Of a stretch of DNA of 64,000 bases, positions 36,143 through 48,844 are shown piece by piece. A program made the position numbers and the translations under genes. The notes beneath the pieces were generated by a model. That model did not search any database, had not been told where the DNA came from, and saw only the letters and a program-made list of their open reading frames with translations. Each line of letters opens with the position of its first letter. The stretch's first letter is position 1. Source of the DNA: Glandiceps talaboti. Taxonomy: Eukaryota; Hemichordata; Enteropneusta; Spengelidae. The stretch spans positions 5,232,101 to 5,296,100 of the forward strand of contig NC_135550.1 of NCBI RefSeq assembly GCF_964340395.1, given 5' to 3'.

Positions 36143-37616
36143 AGATTCAAAACTTACTCTTTTACATTCAGACACATTTTAGGAATCTACATTATACATC
36201 AGACTGTATTACCGTCATGTTTTTTGCACAAAATAAATGGTGTACATCGTGTTACCCGTGTTTTATTTCTGCACTCCTTTTTTGGCCGTGGAAGTACACC
36301 GACCGAGTCACCACTTGCGTTACAAACAGACAACCGTGATCCCACTTGTTCAAATTCTAAACGTACCCTTTTACATTCCAACACATTCAATGATTATACA
36401 TTGAATATACTGTATTACGGTTACACTAAATGGTGTGCATCGTGTTACAACCGCGCTGTATCTCTGCACTAATTTTCTCCATGGAAGTACACTGCATGAG
36501 TAAACAGGCCTTGCGTTGCGTTGCGTACACATGCAGAGTCTGGTTACGTGTACGTTGCGTTGTACATGTTGTATTCATCCTAGAAGTCAGAGGTCAGAGG
36601 TCGAGATAAAAGCCAGCTCCATTCTCCAGCTGCATCGTCATTTTGTCCCCGGGTTTTAGCTCTCTACTATATCATCGTAAGTACTTTTTTATATTTCTCT
36701 TTTCGTTTACACGTAAGTATGTACGTTATGTTCTACTTACGCTCTCCCAGCCCATCTCTCCACTATTTCTGTACTAAAAATTACAGTTTGTTGCTTGACA
36801 CATCTTCAACACCAGTCAAATAAAAGCTATGTCTTTGTTGAGACTTGACCTGTCAGTTTTACAACTTATGCATACCATCTTATTATCTGATAACGCTATT
36901 TTTATGGGGGCCCGTTCTGGTCACAATTATCATGATTATGTAGAAATAATAAAACTACTGCTGTAATTAATATTATGTATTCCTTGAATTATTTAAATGT
37001 GTTTTGATTAATTGTATGCACTGTTATGTTGTCTACAATTGATTTTATGTATTCCTTGAATTATTTTAATGTGTTTTTGATTAATTTTATGTAGTCTTGA
37101 ATTAATTTTATGTATTCCTGGAATTAATTTTATGTATTCCTGGAATTAATTTTATGTATGTGTCGAATTATTTTTATGTATGTGCCGAATTATTTTTATT
37201 TATGTCCCGAATTAATTTTGTGTATGTGCTGAATTAATTTTGTGTATGTCCCGATTTAATTTTATGTATGTGCTGAATTAATTTTGCCCCTACAAATACA
37301 ATCCTTTGCGCAAGATTTCTTATTCAAAATGGCGGCCCGCAGTGATGCTCAGCGGGTTGTCATTCGAGAAAGAAATCAAGGAGGATTCTACCAATTTTTG
37401 CTCAATTTAAAATCAGTTGTTCGAGTTTTTCTGTCTCCCCTGAATTTAGGATCGACAGACGATCTATATGAAGTTAAGTTTCGAATGTTTGATGCCACGG
37501 GACTTTGTCTTTGCTTTTGGATGACTTAGCGAGAGAAGGGCCCAATCCAACGGGACTACCTTCCCATATTATACAAATAACATGTAACATCGATACAACT
37601 TGGACCTGGACGAAGG

Positions 37617-37745
37617 CGCCTTTCGTCTTCGCTGAATAGTCGAAACACTCACTTGAAGCATATCAGCAATTTTCTGCCATGGGTAGAAGAGGGAACGCAA
37701 GTGTTCCAATTGGTGTTTTGAAATTTCCAAGCGCCTTTGTCCAGG
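37617..37745 (-). pseudogene. Helix-turn-helix relic of an integrase-type transposase
   Basis: About 43 residues: RRLEISKHQLEHLRSLFY, then a WQKIADMLQVSVSTIQRRRK helix-turn-helix. I recall this as the start of integrase-core proteins common in fish and invertebrates, but the family name is uncertain. It has been cut off from any DDE catalytic core. Confidence 0.55.
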
Positions 37746-37936
37746 TCCATGTTGTATCACAGGGGACCCAGGAACCGTGTGACAAACAAAACAAAACAAA
37801 ACAAAACAAAACAAATAAATAAAAAAATAAATAAATAAACTACCAAATAAATGACAAATGAACAAGCAAACGAACGACAAGTATAGGGACAAATAGAATA
37901 ATTAAATAAACCAGCAAATAAACAGATACTCATAGG

Positions 37937-38005
37937 GGTATACTAGATATGGTTTTTTCTATACCCATCACTATTTGTATAGAAAAAAAACATATCTAGT
38001 ATACC
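37937..38005. repeat. Hairpin-forming inverted repeat inside the transposon
   Basis: GGTATACTAGATATG with TTTTTTCTATA pairs with TATAGAAAAAAAA and CATATCTAGTATACC across a short loop. There is a 1-2 nt mismatch in the T/A run. Confidence 0.8.
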
Positions 38006-39109
38006 TGCCGAGCACCGTGCACCACTCTGAGCTGTGGCCCGCCATTTTGAATAAGATATCTTGCGCAAAGGATTGTAGGGGCAAAATTAATTTGACACAT
38101 ACACAAAAGTAATTCAGCACATACATAAAATCAATTCGGGACATACACAAATTTAATTCGTGACATACACAAAATTAATTCAGGACATACACAAAATTAA
38201 TTCACGACATGAATAAAAATAATTCGGCACATACATAAAAATAATTCGGGACATACATAAAAGTAATTCGGCACATACATAAAAATAATTCGGGACATAA
38301 ATAAAATTAATTCAGGGCATACATGAAATTAATTCAAGGAATACATAAAATTAATTAAAGACTACATAAAATTAAGACCGGTACATAAAATTAATGAAAA
38401 GACATTTAAGTAATTCAAGGAATGCATAATATTAATTACAGCAGTAGTTTTATTATTTCTACATAAGTGTGACCAGAACGGGCCCCATACTATTTTCGTA
38501 TTCGTAAGAGCAAATGTATTATTGCCATTGGTTGCAAGTAAATGCGTTAGTGACATCACTGCTGATGGGTATGACGCACAGCGTCACATGTTGAGTGGTC
38601 AGTTCAGTTTATTTGTTTCACATTTGTTTGGTTATCAGTTTATAAAATCACATTTTCCTCGCGAAGAATAAAAAAATCAAAATCATGAATTAAAGTGGAA
38701 CACAGTTCCAGGAAATACAGTCATCGCCTTGTACAGTGAGTTTTATCTGCAGACAGAGTCACTTCTTCACATTACTTCACCAAGAAAATATGTGGTAAAA
38801 ACTTGTTCGTGTCGAGTTATATCATTGTCACCCAGGAGTTGTGAAATTAACTCCCATTGTCTGACCTGCTCAATCAGCATTGCCACACAATGGAATGGGG
38901 GGGGGGGGGGGGGCAACTTATCAAGGAAACAGCTGTTTAGATTGTTTGTCACTCAATTTATGTGAACAACCCAAACCCGAGAAACTCGGAATGTTTAGAT
39001 TTTGGTGATTACTTGTCAATGACTCGCCTCTAGATCTCCACACTAAAAGATACAGTCAGTCATACCAGCAAAAATTGGGCTCATGCCCATGGAGTCATAA
39101 CTATTTTTT

Positions 39110-40415
39110 TGTGAGAATAGAATTTCATAGCGTACATTGATTATGTTTAAAAGAATATTGATGGCTGATTTTTTTTATGGGTAATGATATGGGGAGATGC
39201 TGGTGGGTAAGTGTCCTTTACCCTAAATACCAGTACCTGCATAAATTAAAAGACAACAGAAATGTACACATAGTTCATTGTCTTAGTATTGATCTCATAT
39301 ATGCACCAAGATACTTTGTTGCCTTTGCTTAGACAATGGTAAAAAGGTAAACATATACTGTAGGTCAGCATGAGAGGGTGTCATCTGGAACCAGGTAGTG
39401 TTCACATTGACTTTTTACTCTAGGACAAGACCAGGCTGTAGCCTAAACCAGCTTCTCACCTTGGACAAAATCTTATGCGTCCCAGGACAATTAACTGTTC
39501 ACACTTGTTTTGATTTTTTGGACCAGGGCCTGGCCATACACAAAATGTTAAATGTGAACAGCCTAATTAATGTTCCACAATATCCAGGTGACAATACTGG
39601 TCCATGGTACAGACTGTTCACTCTCTAGAACTCACGTTGCAAGGCAATCACTTTATTACCAGGGCTTGTCTCTCCTTTTAATTTCCTTGTGTACGAAATT
39701 AATTGAAACACTTTGGTGACCTGGCATGGTATTATTGTCCTCAAAATAATTGCAATCGTATGTAGACTAGTGTGTAAGCTATAATGTTAAAAATTACAAA
39801 GCCTATGACCAATTGACAGTTTTTCATAACATTGAAATGGATTTTTTTATTAGCCATGGCAATAGTTTATGCATTGATGCTATTTCATTGTATATTAAGT
39901 ACGTTGAGTTAATTAGGCTGTTGATATTACTAAAAATCCTGGCCGTGGCCTGGTCCCAGGAAACAAATTAATCCAGAATTAACTTTTGGTATGTGTTCAC
40001 ATCAACTATTTTATGTGACAATGGCACTTCATAGTGTACATTAATTATGTTGAAGAGAATATACATGGGTTGACTGGTTATGGGTAATAATATGGCAGGA
40101 CAGTAGTCGGACTGTATAGTAACTAAGTAACTGATTTCTCTAAGACCCTTGTACCATGCATTTCAAAACCATGATATGGTTCCTTCCTCAGTCACTTGAT
40201 TGCATTACCAATAATGTTTATGATTCTCTATAGAGAATAGATCCATGATCAGAACAATACCTATGTGGTAATCCTCTTTGTTGCCTTCACTTAGACAATG
40301 GCAACAAAGTCAACATGTACTGTAGGTAGCATGCGAGGGCGTCATCTGGGACAAGGTATGCGTTCACATTGGCTTTTTTGCTCTAGGACAAGACCAGGCC
40401 AGTGCCAAACCAGGG
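39110..40415 (+). repeat. Diverged tandem duplication, offset about 0.9-1.0 kb
   Basis: 39110-39440 resembles 40020-40410. Shared runs include CATAGTGTACATT/CATAGCGTACATT, TTAGACAATGG, TACTGTAGGT and CTAGGACAAGACCAGGC. No coding content recognised. Confidence 0.7.
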
Positions 40416-40639
40416 CTATAGAATACTTAGTAATGTTGTTGGGTAGTACATCCCAACCATTTAGAGTAAGATCAACTTGCAACTGACTTGCAGCACTTGG
40501 TATTTACAAAGTAAACTCTTTTGTCTGCCATGTGTCTTGTGAACAGGCTGTGATTTGATACTTTTGTAAGAGATACCACATATACAAATGTAGGCATTGT
40601 CATTTTTAGTCCCCGTCAGACAAAGTCCGGATTGGGGAG

Positions 40640-41125
40640 TTATGAATTGGGTTCCGTCCGTGTGTGCGTGTATCCGCACCCATTTCTCAGACATGGCTGG
40701 ACCGATTCGTCTCAAACTTGGTACAAGGACAACAAAGTATGACGTACATATGCATGTAAATTAATTTTGTGATACGATCCAATATGTCTGACAGGCGGCC
40801 ATTTTGTCACAATTTCATTTGTCTGTCTGGAATATGTCCGGAGCCATTTCTCAGACATGGCTTTGCCGATTTGTCTCAAACTTGATACACTATGACATAC
40901 GTTATACTTCCATGGACATACATACACGTCAATTTGTTTTGTGATACAATCCCATATGGCCGACAGGTGGCCATTTTGTCATTTGTTTGTTTTGCTTTCC
41001 AGAGCCATGGCTTGACTGATTTGTCTCAAACTCACTACAAGGACAACACACTACTGCATACATATGCACATCAATTTATTTTGTGATATGATCCAATATG
41101 GCCAACTTGCGGACATTTTGTTTGC
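40640..41125 (+). repeat. Three tandem units of a dispersed repeat (about 150 bp each)
   Basis: Units share TCTCAAACTTGGTACAAGG-type, ACATACATATGCACGTCAAT-type and ATCCAATATGGCC...GGCCATTTTGT-type segments. Single units recur at about 42020-42150, 43015-43170 and 44110-44260. These are non-coding. Confidence 0.8.
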
Positions 41126-41425
41126 ACCACAACCTATCCGCCAAAAACACCCAAATGAACCTGCGGGACTATATCATTATACAATGTCTTGTTTGCTTAT
41201 GATATGTGTTCCTTGTTTGCTTTTTTGGCAGACTAGTTGATTAAATTAAATATTTGTAATTATTTATGACATTCCAGTTTAATGTTACTCATCATGGCAG
41301 CAGGCTTGTAAATTATGAACAATAAATGTGCAGTAATTTTCTGATGACATGCATAGATTGCCATTTTTCAACTAAGTATACAATAATATAGCATTTTCTT
41401 GTTTTTCCTCTTGTTATCCACTCAG

Positions 41426-44036
41426 GATCTACACTGTCAGGTATGCCTAAGAGGTCAAAACTTCAAGATGGACATTATCAAGGCTGATGGAAGAATACAA
41501 AACCTTAAGAAAAGCCATGATGCTTTGGTGAATATCCATATTTCAAAAGATATGAAGTACCTAGAAGAAAATGTGATAATGACATTGTTGTGTGCCAAGT
41601 TAACATATGTTGGGGTACAATGTTTATTTTTTTCCATCAATCATGCACTTGTCAACATGCCCAAGAGGTTTAATTACATCGAGGTTATATTTCAAAGAGC
41701 GCTCGAAGATCATAGAATTGCAATTGATGAGGAAGATGAGGAGACAAAAGAGGGCACAAGTTTTATCCATCAGATATCAGGAGAAAAGATGCTCTGTCTA
41801 TTTCTGAAGAGGCATTTGCAGCTGTTGCCCTTCATGAATGGATGGCCTGTCTTGCGTAAGTATTTATATTTTCTTTTCTTACTTTCTTACTTACGTTTGT
41901 AGCACATTCATAAAGAAAACACACCAACTTGTGTCTACAGACCTGCTGCAACCTTTGATATTTTTTTTTTTGGGGGGGGGGGGGGGGGTTGGATTATAGA
42001 TTGGGTTCTGTCTGTGTGTGTGGGTCCGACCGGAGTCATTCATGGACATTCATGGACCAATTATTTTCAATCTTAGTCTATGGATAATAAACGATGTCAT
42101 ACATAAGCACGTTAATTTGTTTAGGGATATTATGCAATTTAGCCGATTAAGAGCCATTTTTGGGTCAAAAAATGTGAATTTTTGGTCAAAAATCTTGATC
42201 TCCAAAACTACTGGGCAGATTGACCTGATATTTGGTAGGAATATTCTCAGAATTGTTCTTCTGCAACATTTGGCCCTAGCAACAGTGACCATGCCCATAG
42301 CAACAACTAAGTGGTAGTATGTTTTGGTCTAATAACAACATCATTAGGTAGGCAAGTGAGTAAACATTCAAAAAATGTTTGCAAGTACAACCTTTGGGAA
42401 TTTTTAAATAGGGGATGTTTATTGTGCTTTGATTTTAAAAGGTGTAAATTTAAAATGTTAACAATTAACACAGGTATTAAGTTCAACTCATACAGGAACT
42501 TTCACCATGCGCTGATTGTGCCATTACCTTACATTGTTGTGTTACACTTGAAAGCTCTATATCATTCTCTTAAATTGCAAACATAGGTGCCTTACAGAGG
42601 AGAGCTATATGAGGAAGTATGCACATTTTTCATTTTTCCTTTCCTCAATATGAGGGTATTTAATATAGTTGTACTGATTCTGTTTTTTCAGAAACCATTC
42701 TTGGGTTAGCTTCAGAGGTTTTTCAGAAGCATACAATGATGTTGTGAGACAACTCAAAGGAGACGGCATAATGAAAGACTTCTTACAAAATAAAGCTGAG
42801 CCCTCAACATCTGCACAAATACGGTGTTGTTTCTGGTAAGTGAAATTGAACTTGTGTATTAATATATGGCAATTTCAGTTATTGTTCTTTTAACTCTTAC
42901 GAAATCTTTCTGTGCAGCAGAGAAAACTTCAGGGGACTAACATATCTAGATTGTGTTCCTGCATCCATATTCTTTGTTCCTATACACAAACATTATCTTT
43001 TTAATTCCCGCCAGACGAAGTCCAGAATGGGGACTTATGGATTGGGTTCTGTCTATCTATTTATGCATCCATCCGTCAGTACTCAGATATGGATGTACCA
43101 ATTTCTGAATTAACATGTTACAAGGACAACAAACTATGGCATAGATCAGCATGTAATTTTTTATGGTTGAGGTTTACCTGCCTTTTGCGCGTAAGTAGTC
43201 ACAGATGAAGAGAAGTGAATGTACTTCATATGTTTGGATGTGAATGACAGTGACATGGCTGATTTCATCACTTTGAAATTTTGAAATGCTTTTAATGAAT
43301 GATTTCTTTTTTATGATGATAAAGATAACTTTTATCATGGCAGTGACAATGATACCTGTAATACTGCGTAGGAGTGCCATTGCAGTACCTTTAAAATCAA
43401 ACCAACCAAGAATCAGGTTTCAAATCATGTATGCAATACAGAACAACTTTTTATGACACTCATACAGAAAATTAAGGTTACACAAAAAGAATGCAACAAA
43501 TGGCTTAATTGTATTGTATGAATACACTAATATTAAACATAAAGTATTACAAAGTTTTTACTTTTATGATGCAATTAAAAGAAATACTCTAATCCAATAT
43601 ACTTATTTTAAATGGAACTTCCATTAATAAAACATGTGACAACTTCAGTTGTATCTGTGCTACAGAAAAATTGAACTGTGTTAAGCTATTACACTGGTTT
43701 GAGCTATGACAAAAGTCTCCTTACTATGTTGACGTCAACAATTATTGTTACTGTATGCATCCATTTTCTTGTAGCCCATCAATTCTAAAATCACAAAACT
43801 TCTTGTATGTTAAAACGTTATGTTTGTATAATTACAGGTTCACAAATACAGTTACAGAAAAAAGCTGTGTCAGATATGTTTTTCAATGGGGAATTGGCAT
43901 ATGAAATCATAACAGCGAAAGCAGAAGAACAGTATCTTTTCATCCAGTCAAGTGACAGAGAAAAGCATATGGAAAAGATAATATCTACCATTGCACATGG
44001 CATGTACAGCCAAGATTGTCATGGCGATTGCCAGGC
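41426..44036 (+). pseudogene. Possible degenerate three-exon gene, unknown product
   Basis: Three open segments bordered by good splice signals: 41426-41855 (acceptor CACTCAG, donor GTAAGT), 42692-42837 (TTTTTTCAG, GTAAGT) and about 43839-44036 (ATTACAG, GTATGT). The first is open for 143 codons (MDIIKADGRIQNLKKS, DEEDEETKEG). Its last part reads better in another frame (ALSISEEAFAAVALHEWM), which joins in phase to exon two (NHSWVSFRGFSEAYNDVV). The third (KKAVSDMFFNGELAYEII) is out of phase by one. This suggests a decayed gene, indels in the assembly, or missing exons. The family is not recognised. Introns hold dispersed repeats. Confidence 0.3.
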
Positions 44037-44449
44037 GGGGGGTATGTTAATTGTAAAGTCTGCTTATCAGATGCACTAATGAACAATGTAGTACAAATTA
44101 TTTTAGCCGGAGCTGTTTCTTGGAGATGCCTGGACCAATTTTTATTCAAACTTAGTACAGGGGCAACATACTATGGCATACATATGCACGTCAATTTGTT
44201 TCTTGATATTATCCAATATGGCCGCCTAGCAGCCATTTTGTTTGTGATTTTTCCGTGTCCAAAGCCATAACTCAGACATGCTTGAACAGGTCCCCCCCCC
44301 TACCCCAATTGAGGAGCTCATTAGTGGTTAACTTGTGCATTATGTGTGATTTAGGTGAGGGGTGGGGTGGGAACAATACTTTTTTGGTCTTGTTGGCAGA
44401 TTTTTTTTAGCACAATTGAACTAGGTTCAGTAGTGCTATAGGCCAGTAG

Positions 44450-45070
44450 TGTCTGTGTGTGTGTGTATGTACGACTCAAAAACTGCCAGCCCCTACTGTT
44501 TTGAAGGGACATATACTTGTGATGTCTAGTTGGGAAATTGTTCAAATGAAAATGTTCGCGTCACAGGTGTGTGGTTTTGGTCAAACGTGATTTTTGGTAA
44601 GAAGAAAACTAAAACTCAGAAACTACTCGGCAGTCTGGTCTGAAATTTGGTGGGAATGTTCTCAAGAGGGTGTAAATTAAGACTTGTTCGTGACATTATG
44701 ATTTCACCAATATACAAATATAGAAACTGGGGCTAAAATCTGTCTTTTTGGTAAAAAAAACTTCTATTACAAACTTGGAAGTTCTTGGACTGGAACTTGG
44801 TGAGATGCTACTAGACTTATTTTGCAGATGTTCAAACCTTTTGACTATTAAAATTGGCCCAATCAACCATGGCAACAGCCAAATGGCATTATGTTTTAGT
44901 GAAATAACATCACTTTGTAGACAAATGAGTAAACATTTTAAAAATCTATGCAAATACTTCTACCAACCTGACCACACCCATAATAACAGTCAAATGATTT
45001 GCAAAGATTACAATAGGGTAGATAGGCAACTTCTTGGTCGTTTAGCAAATTAACATGTATACCTAGCATG
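44450..45070 (+). repeat. Dispersed repeat (AAACTACTCGGCAG... type)
   Basis: Shares TGGGAAATTGTTCAAATGAAAATG with 25962-25990, the AAACTACT-GGCAG-TGAAATTTGGTGGGAA pattern with 26040-26230 and 42190-42250, and AGCAACAGCC-like modules. It marks a repeat family seen three times in the window. Confidence 0.7.
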
Positions 45071-45149
45071 GCTCACCATGTGAAATGTTTTGAAAACAGT
45101 ACAGTTGTACCTCAGTGCCATTGGAGCTATTTTTATTTCTCTTAGCTAT

Positions 45150-46540
45150 CATGTTATGTTTTACATGCTATTAAAATTTGAGTTTCATGTGACACAAATT
45201 GCTACCACAATATGTAATTGTAATGTACTCCCACATTAAAGTCTTGGCATATTTATTGATAATGTTATATCCAACCACTTTTAGCTTTCGTAGCGTTTGT
45301 ATTTAAGGCTGGAAAAGGCTACTTGTCTATTCAAGATTATGCCAGCATTTCTTTTCTGTTTACCTTTTTTATATTATTACTAAACTTTTCTGTGGTTTAA
45401 TGCACCTAGGTGTAAGCCATGACATTTTTACATTAGGTTTACTGTTTTTATATTTGGTGTCATGTACTTTGTTTCCTTCTGGGAAAAATATATTTTACCT
45501 GTGATATGTCATTCACTTCTGAGAGAGGAACAATTGGACTTAACAGGCTGTTATAGTAGTGTTTCATATATATGATTCCTGAGAAACATATCAGTTGTGA
45601 AAAGTTAACCATTTCTTCCAAATGATTTGAGGAAGACATTTTCCATTAATATTGAAAAGTAGCTGGCTTATTTATGACTGTAGATCTTATTTCTTGTACT
45701 CATCTTGAGATATATAAAACTCCATTGTTTACACATCTGTAATTTTGTATTGATTTTAAATTTTCTAATAAAAATTGCTGTCAAGCTCAAAAAATAACAC
45801 CATTGTCTGATGTTCTAATTATTTTCAAAACTGCACCCTTTCCTCACCCCTTGACAATATCCATGAATACACATACAATGTACAGTGAAGTGAGACCCTG
45901 CATTGCACAAATGCATTATTGTGTACAAATGTTTCCAATTTGTAAAGTATGTGTTATAGGGATGGTAAAGTGTCTGTCTCTGTGCTATCAACTTAATAAA
46001 AAAAACTATGCCAATTGCTTTGATGTTTGGCTGTAGATGAACTTTGTTAAAGGTCAATTATGTGGGCTAGCATGGCAACCACAGACGAATAAGGGAAAGG
46101 GATATATGTGGATTAATAGGTGTCACATAACGTTTTTCTGTTATGGGTTCATTATATATACCATTCATTACTTGTAGGTGACGGCTAAAAAGTGTAGTGT
46201 TAAATTAACTATTAATACATCATTAATAATATGTATAATATTAATTACATATATGTACCTGGGCTGAAAAGTGCCCCTATTGACAAGTCCCACAAACGGT
46301 TTACAACACACACACACACACACACATATATATTTTTTTTCATAGGGTTTTTACCAAAGTGGAATATGTACGACAGTTCCATTTAATTCACAGGTATCAA
46401 ACATTTTTTTATAAACTTGACGCATAATTAAATAATCACCAGCTTTTCTATTACTCATCAAAAGCAAGGGTAAAATGAAGCTCATCGAGTGTCCGTGGTG
46501 TATACTTTGTGGAATAATGTATTCTAGGTCGTGTTGCATA
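45150..46540. other. No gene recognised
   Basis: AT-rich; an AATAAA near 45767 could serve as a polyadenylation signal, but no transcript is supported. Confidence 0.4.
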
Positions 46541-46544
46541 CGTT

Positions 46545-46599
46545 GTATGTATGTATGTATGTATGTATGTATGTATGTATGTATGTATGTATGTGTGTG

Positions 46600-46636
<37 letters not shown>
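46545..46636. repeat. TGTA then GTT microsatellite
   Basis: About 12 TGTA units, then TG and about 12 GTT units. Confidence 0.95.
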
Positions 46637-46637
<1 letters not shown>

Positions 46638-47679
46638 TATTGTACACTTGCATGTACTGTCTGTTGTTGGTTGGCTAATATTTCTTGTATCGTGCTGTAG
46701 CTATGGAACTATGATGTTTCTAAAGGCGTTGGAGAAAGCAGGTAGGTATGGGGGGGGGGGGGTAGCTCCAGACTTTAAGTATTTTCTGTATGTGCGTCAC
46801 TTCTACGGTGTACGCTATTAGTTAAAATAATACTTTCGGTTGGTAAATATTAGCTAAATGTTTATATTGCGAGACGCTGGTGAATCTAAAGTTTGGCATT
46901 ATTTGCATGTGATCCATATACAATAGGTTTCGAAACCATGGTGTGGTTCCTTCCTAAATCATTTAACAATATTTACCATAATGTTAATTCATGATAATAA
47001 TAATATTAATAATTATAATAATAATAATAAGTTTTCGATGTTGTTTATGTTTCTGACGTGTGCGTGTAGTAACAATACCGAAATTTCAATGTTTAAACCC
47101 GATGTCTTGTGTTGATTCTGACTATTCATGTTGTTCGTGTTTTTGTAACTAGTGTGTCACAAAGATTTGTGTTTCGTTTTTAGGCTATTGGTGATTTTTC
47201 AGGGAACAACTATTCGATTCTTTTACATGATTTCACATATTTTGGTTGCCAATTTTAGGTCTTTTGTGTTGATGAATGGGTTGTATGTTGTTATGAACAA
47301 ATCTTTTGTTTTCACACATGCTTTTCAGTGCAGGATTTTTTTGAAGATAAATATTTCTGGCTTTGTGATTGACTTCGTACATAACTTGCGTGATTTTGTT
47401 CTAAAACAGTTCATATCCACATCGTTGTAGATTGTTTGCGAAATCTTTTAATTTGTTGACAAAATCCCCTGTGTTGATACAGTTACGGACGTCGCCATCT
47501 AAGGCTTTCACCTTTAGAGAACTCTTTAAACGTATCTATCGGGTGAAGATCGATACTCTTTATGGAAGACCTGAAATATGTCAGTTAATTTTGTATTGGT
47601 TTGTGTCAAGTATCCTTCCTTTGTTGTATCTCCGATCTTTGTAAACTTGTCGATCCAAGTACGTTGTTTCCTGTTAGGG

Positions 47680-48460
47680 GTAGACCATTTGATATCCGGG
47701 GGGGGGGGGGATTGGTGGAGAGTTATTATATTTTTTCCCACCTGCTTGCCTGTGAATTATCTTTTTCTCCTTCGCCTATGCTGGCAATTTTTTTTTTCTT
47801 TCCTTCTTTGAGATATCCGGATTTTTTACACCTATGTTGAACACCAACTTTTGTTGCCACAATTTTCTGTTTGGTTTTCGCACAGGGTGATAAGGAGAGT
47901 AAAAAGATGCTGTTCTATCACACACAGATTATATTTAGTAAACTACATATTTCAATACATGTTTGATTTTCAATTAAATAAACATCGTTGACAGTTTTTA
48001 TATATGCCGTGGTATGATGACACACTGAAAATGCAAATCGGAAACTTGATTTGTGAACTTAAACATCATTTGTGAACTTAAACTAGTGTGGTAGCTACGT
48101 AATACATGTATATGTATAATTTTATGTATAGTTATGTTTGAACCTTACATGAAGTAATATTTAAAAAAATTATGAAAGAAATAGTGACAAGAACAAATAT
48201 ATATATGTACCACAGGCCAACGAAACTGACTGGTCCCTGACATGTGTTTGAAAATGTTAGTCATGATCTGACAAGTGTCCTATTTGGAGAGGTACTAGCA
48301 GGTTGAACTGTACACTCGAACTTGTGCATCATTTCCCTGCCAAGACATTTTTTTCCATCACCCACTCAGATCCGGATTTTTTTCAAGAAACTCCATTTGG
48401 CATCTGTTTTTCCCCCCGAAATCTTCCAAGTCCTCCTCAGGATATCAAATGGTCCACCCC
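47680..48460. mobile_element. TIR element with AGGGGTRGACCATTTGATATCC ends
   Basis: Left end AGGGGTAGACCATTTGATAT near 47676; right end, inverted, GGATATCAAATGGTCCACCC near 48440-48462. Part of its interior (48140-48450) is an inverted copy of 30853-31150 in block A, which begins TTGAACCATTTGATATCC. No transposase frame was seen. Confidence 0.55.
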
Positions 48461-48823
48461 TTACGAACTTTAAAACGAAAACTTAAAAGTTCAGTGTAAA
48501 TCGTTATTAATTTTGACCCACACTTTAAAGTTATCTTTTGTTTCGTCCAATAGCATAACAATATCATCTCTGAAAAGGTCCAAGAATATAATATTCTTAT
48601 TGTGTGGTTCGAGTATTCTTTGCTCAAATTCATCGAATGTAATGTCAGCTATACCATGATGCCACTGAACCCATACTACAACCATAGATATATACTTCTA
48701 GAATTCTCCATTGAATTCAAATGTATTTTTGTAGGACTAGTTTTAATATCTTTACCACATATGTTGGTGGAGGCTTTTTGATTCTGTGTTGGTGTACTTT
48801 CGGTCGCCGGGTAAAACAATATT

Positions 48824-48844
48824 CCGCTACCCTCCGCTACCTTG
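48824..48844 (+). repeat. CGCTACC units left of the LINE
   Basis: CCGCTACCCT CCGCTACC followed by TT, the same modules as the array at 50204-53165. It shows that the LINE separates two parts of one array. Confidence 0.7.

Larger units (their letters stand above)
36903..38489. mobile_element. DNA transposon with long terminal inverted repeats and 7-bp target duplication
   Basis: Ends are TATGGGGGCCCGTTCTGGTC (left) and GACCAGAACGGGCCCCATA (right). CTATTTT flanks both sides (36896-36902, 38490-38496). The inverted arms are about 450 bp (36903-37352, 38016-38489) and are mostly tandem 25-30-bp units such as ATTAATTTTATGTATGTGCC and variants. The centre carries a minus-strand helix-turn-helix relic (37617-37745: RRLEISKHQLEHLRS, KIADMLQVSVSTIQRRRK), like the N-terminal domain of eukaryotic integrase-type transposases. 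No catalytic domain is present, so it is non-autonomous. Confidence 0.8.

Noticed and set aside
47152-47840. Several ORFs around 47.2-47.8 kb, and a minus-strand frame with RKQRTWIDKFTKIGD
   Set aside because: Possibly an old retroelement, but I could not place any conserved motif with confidence.
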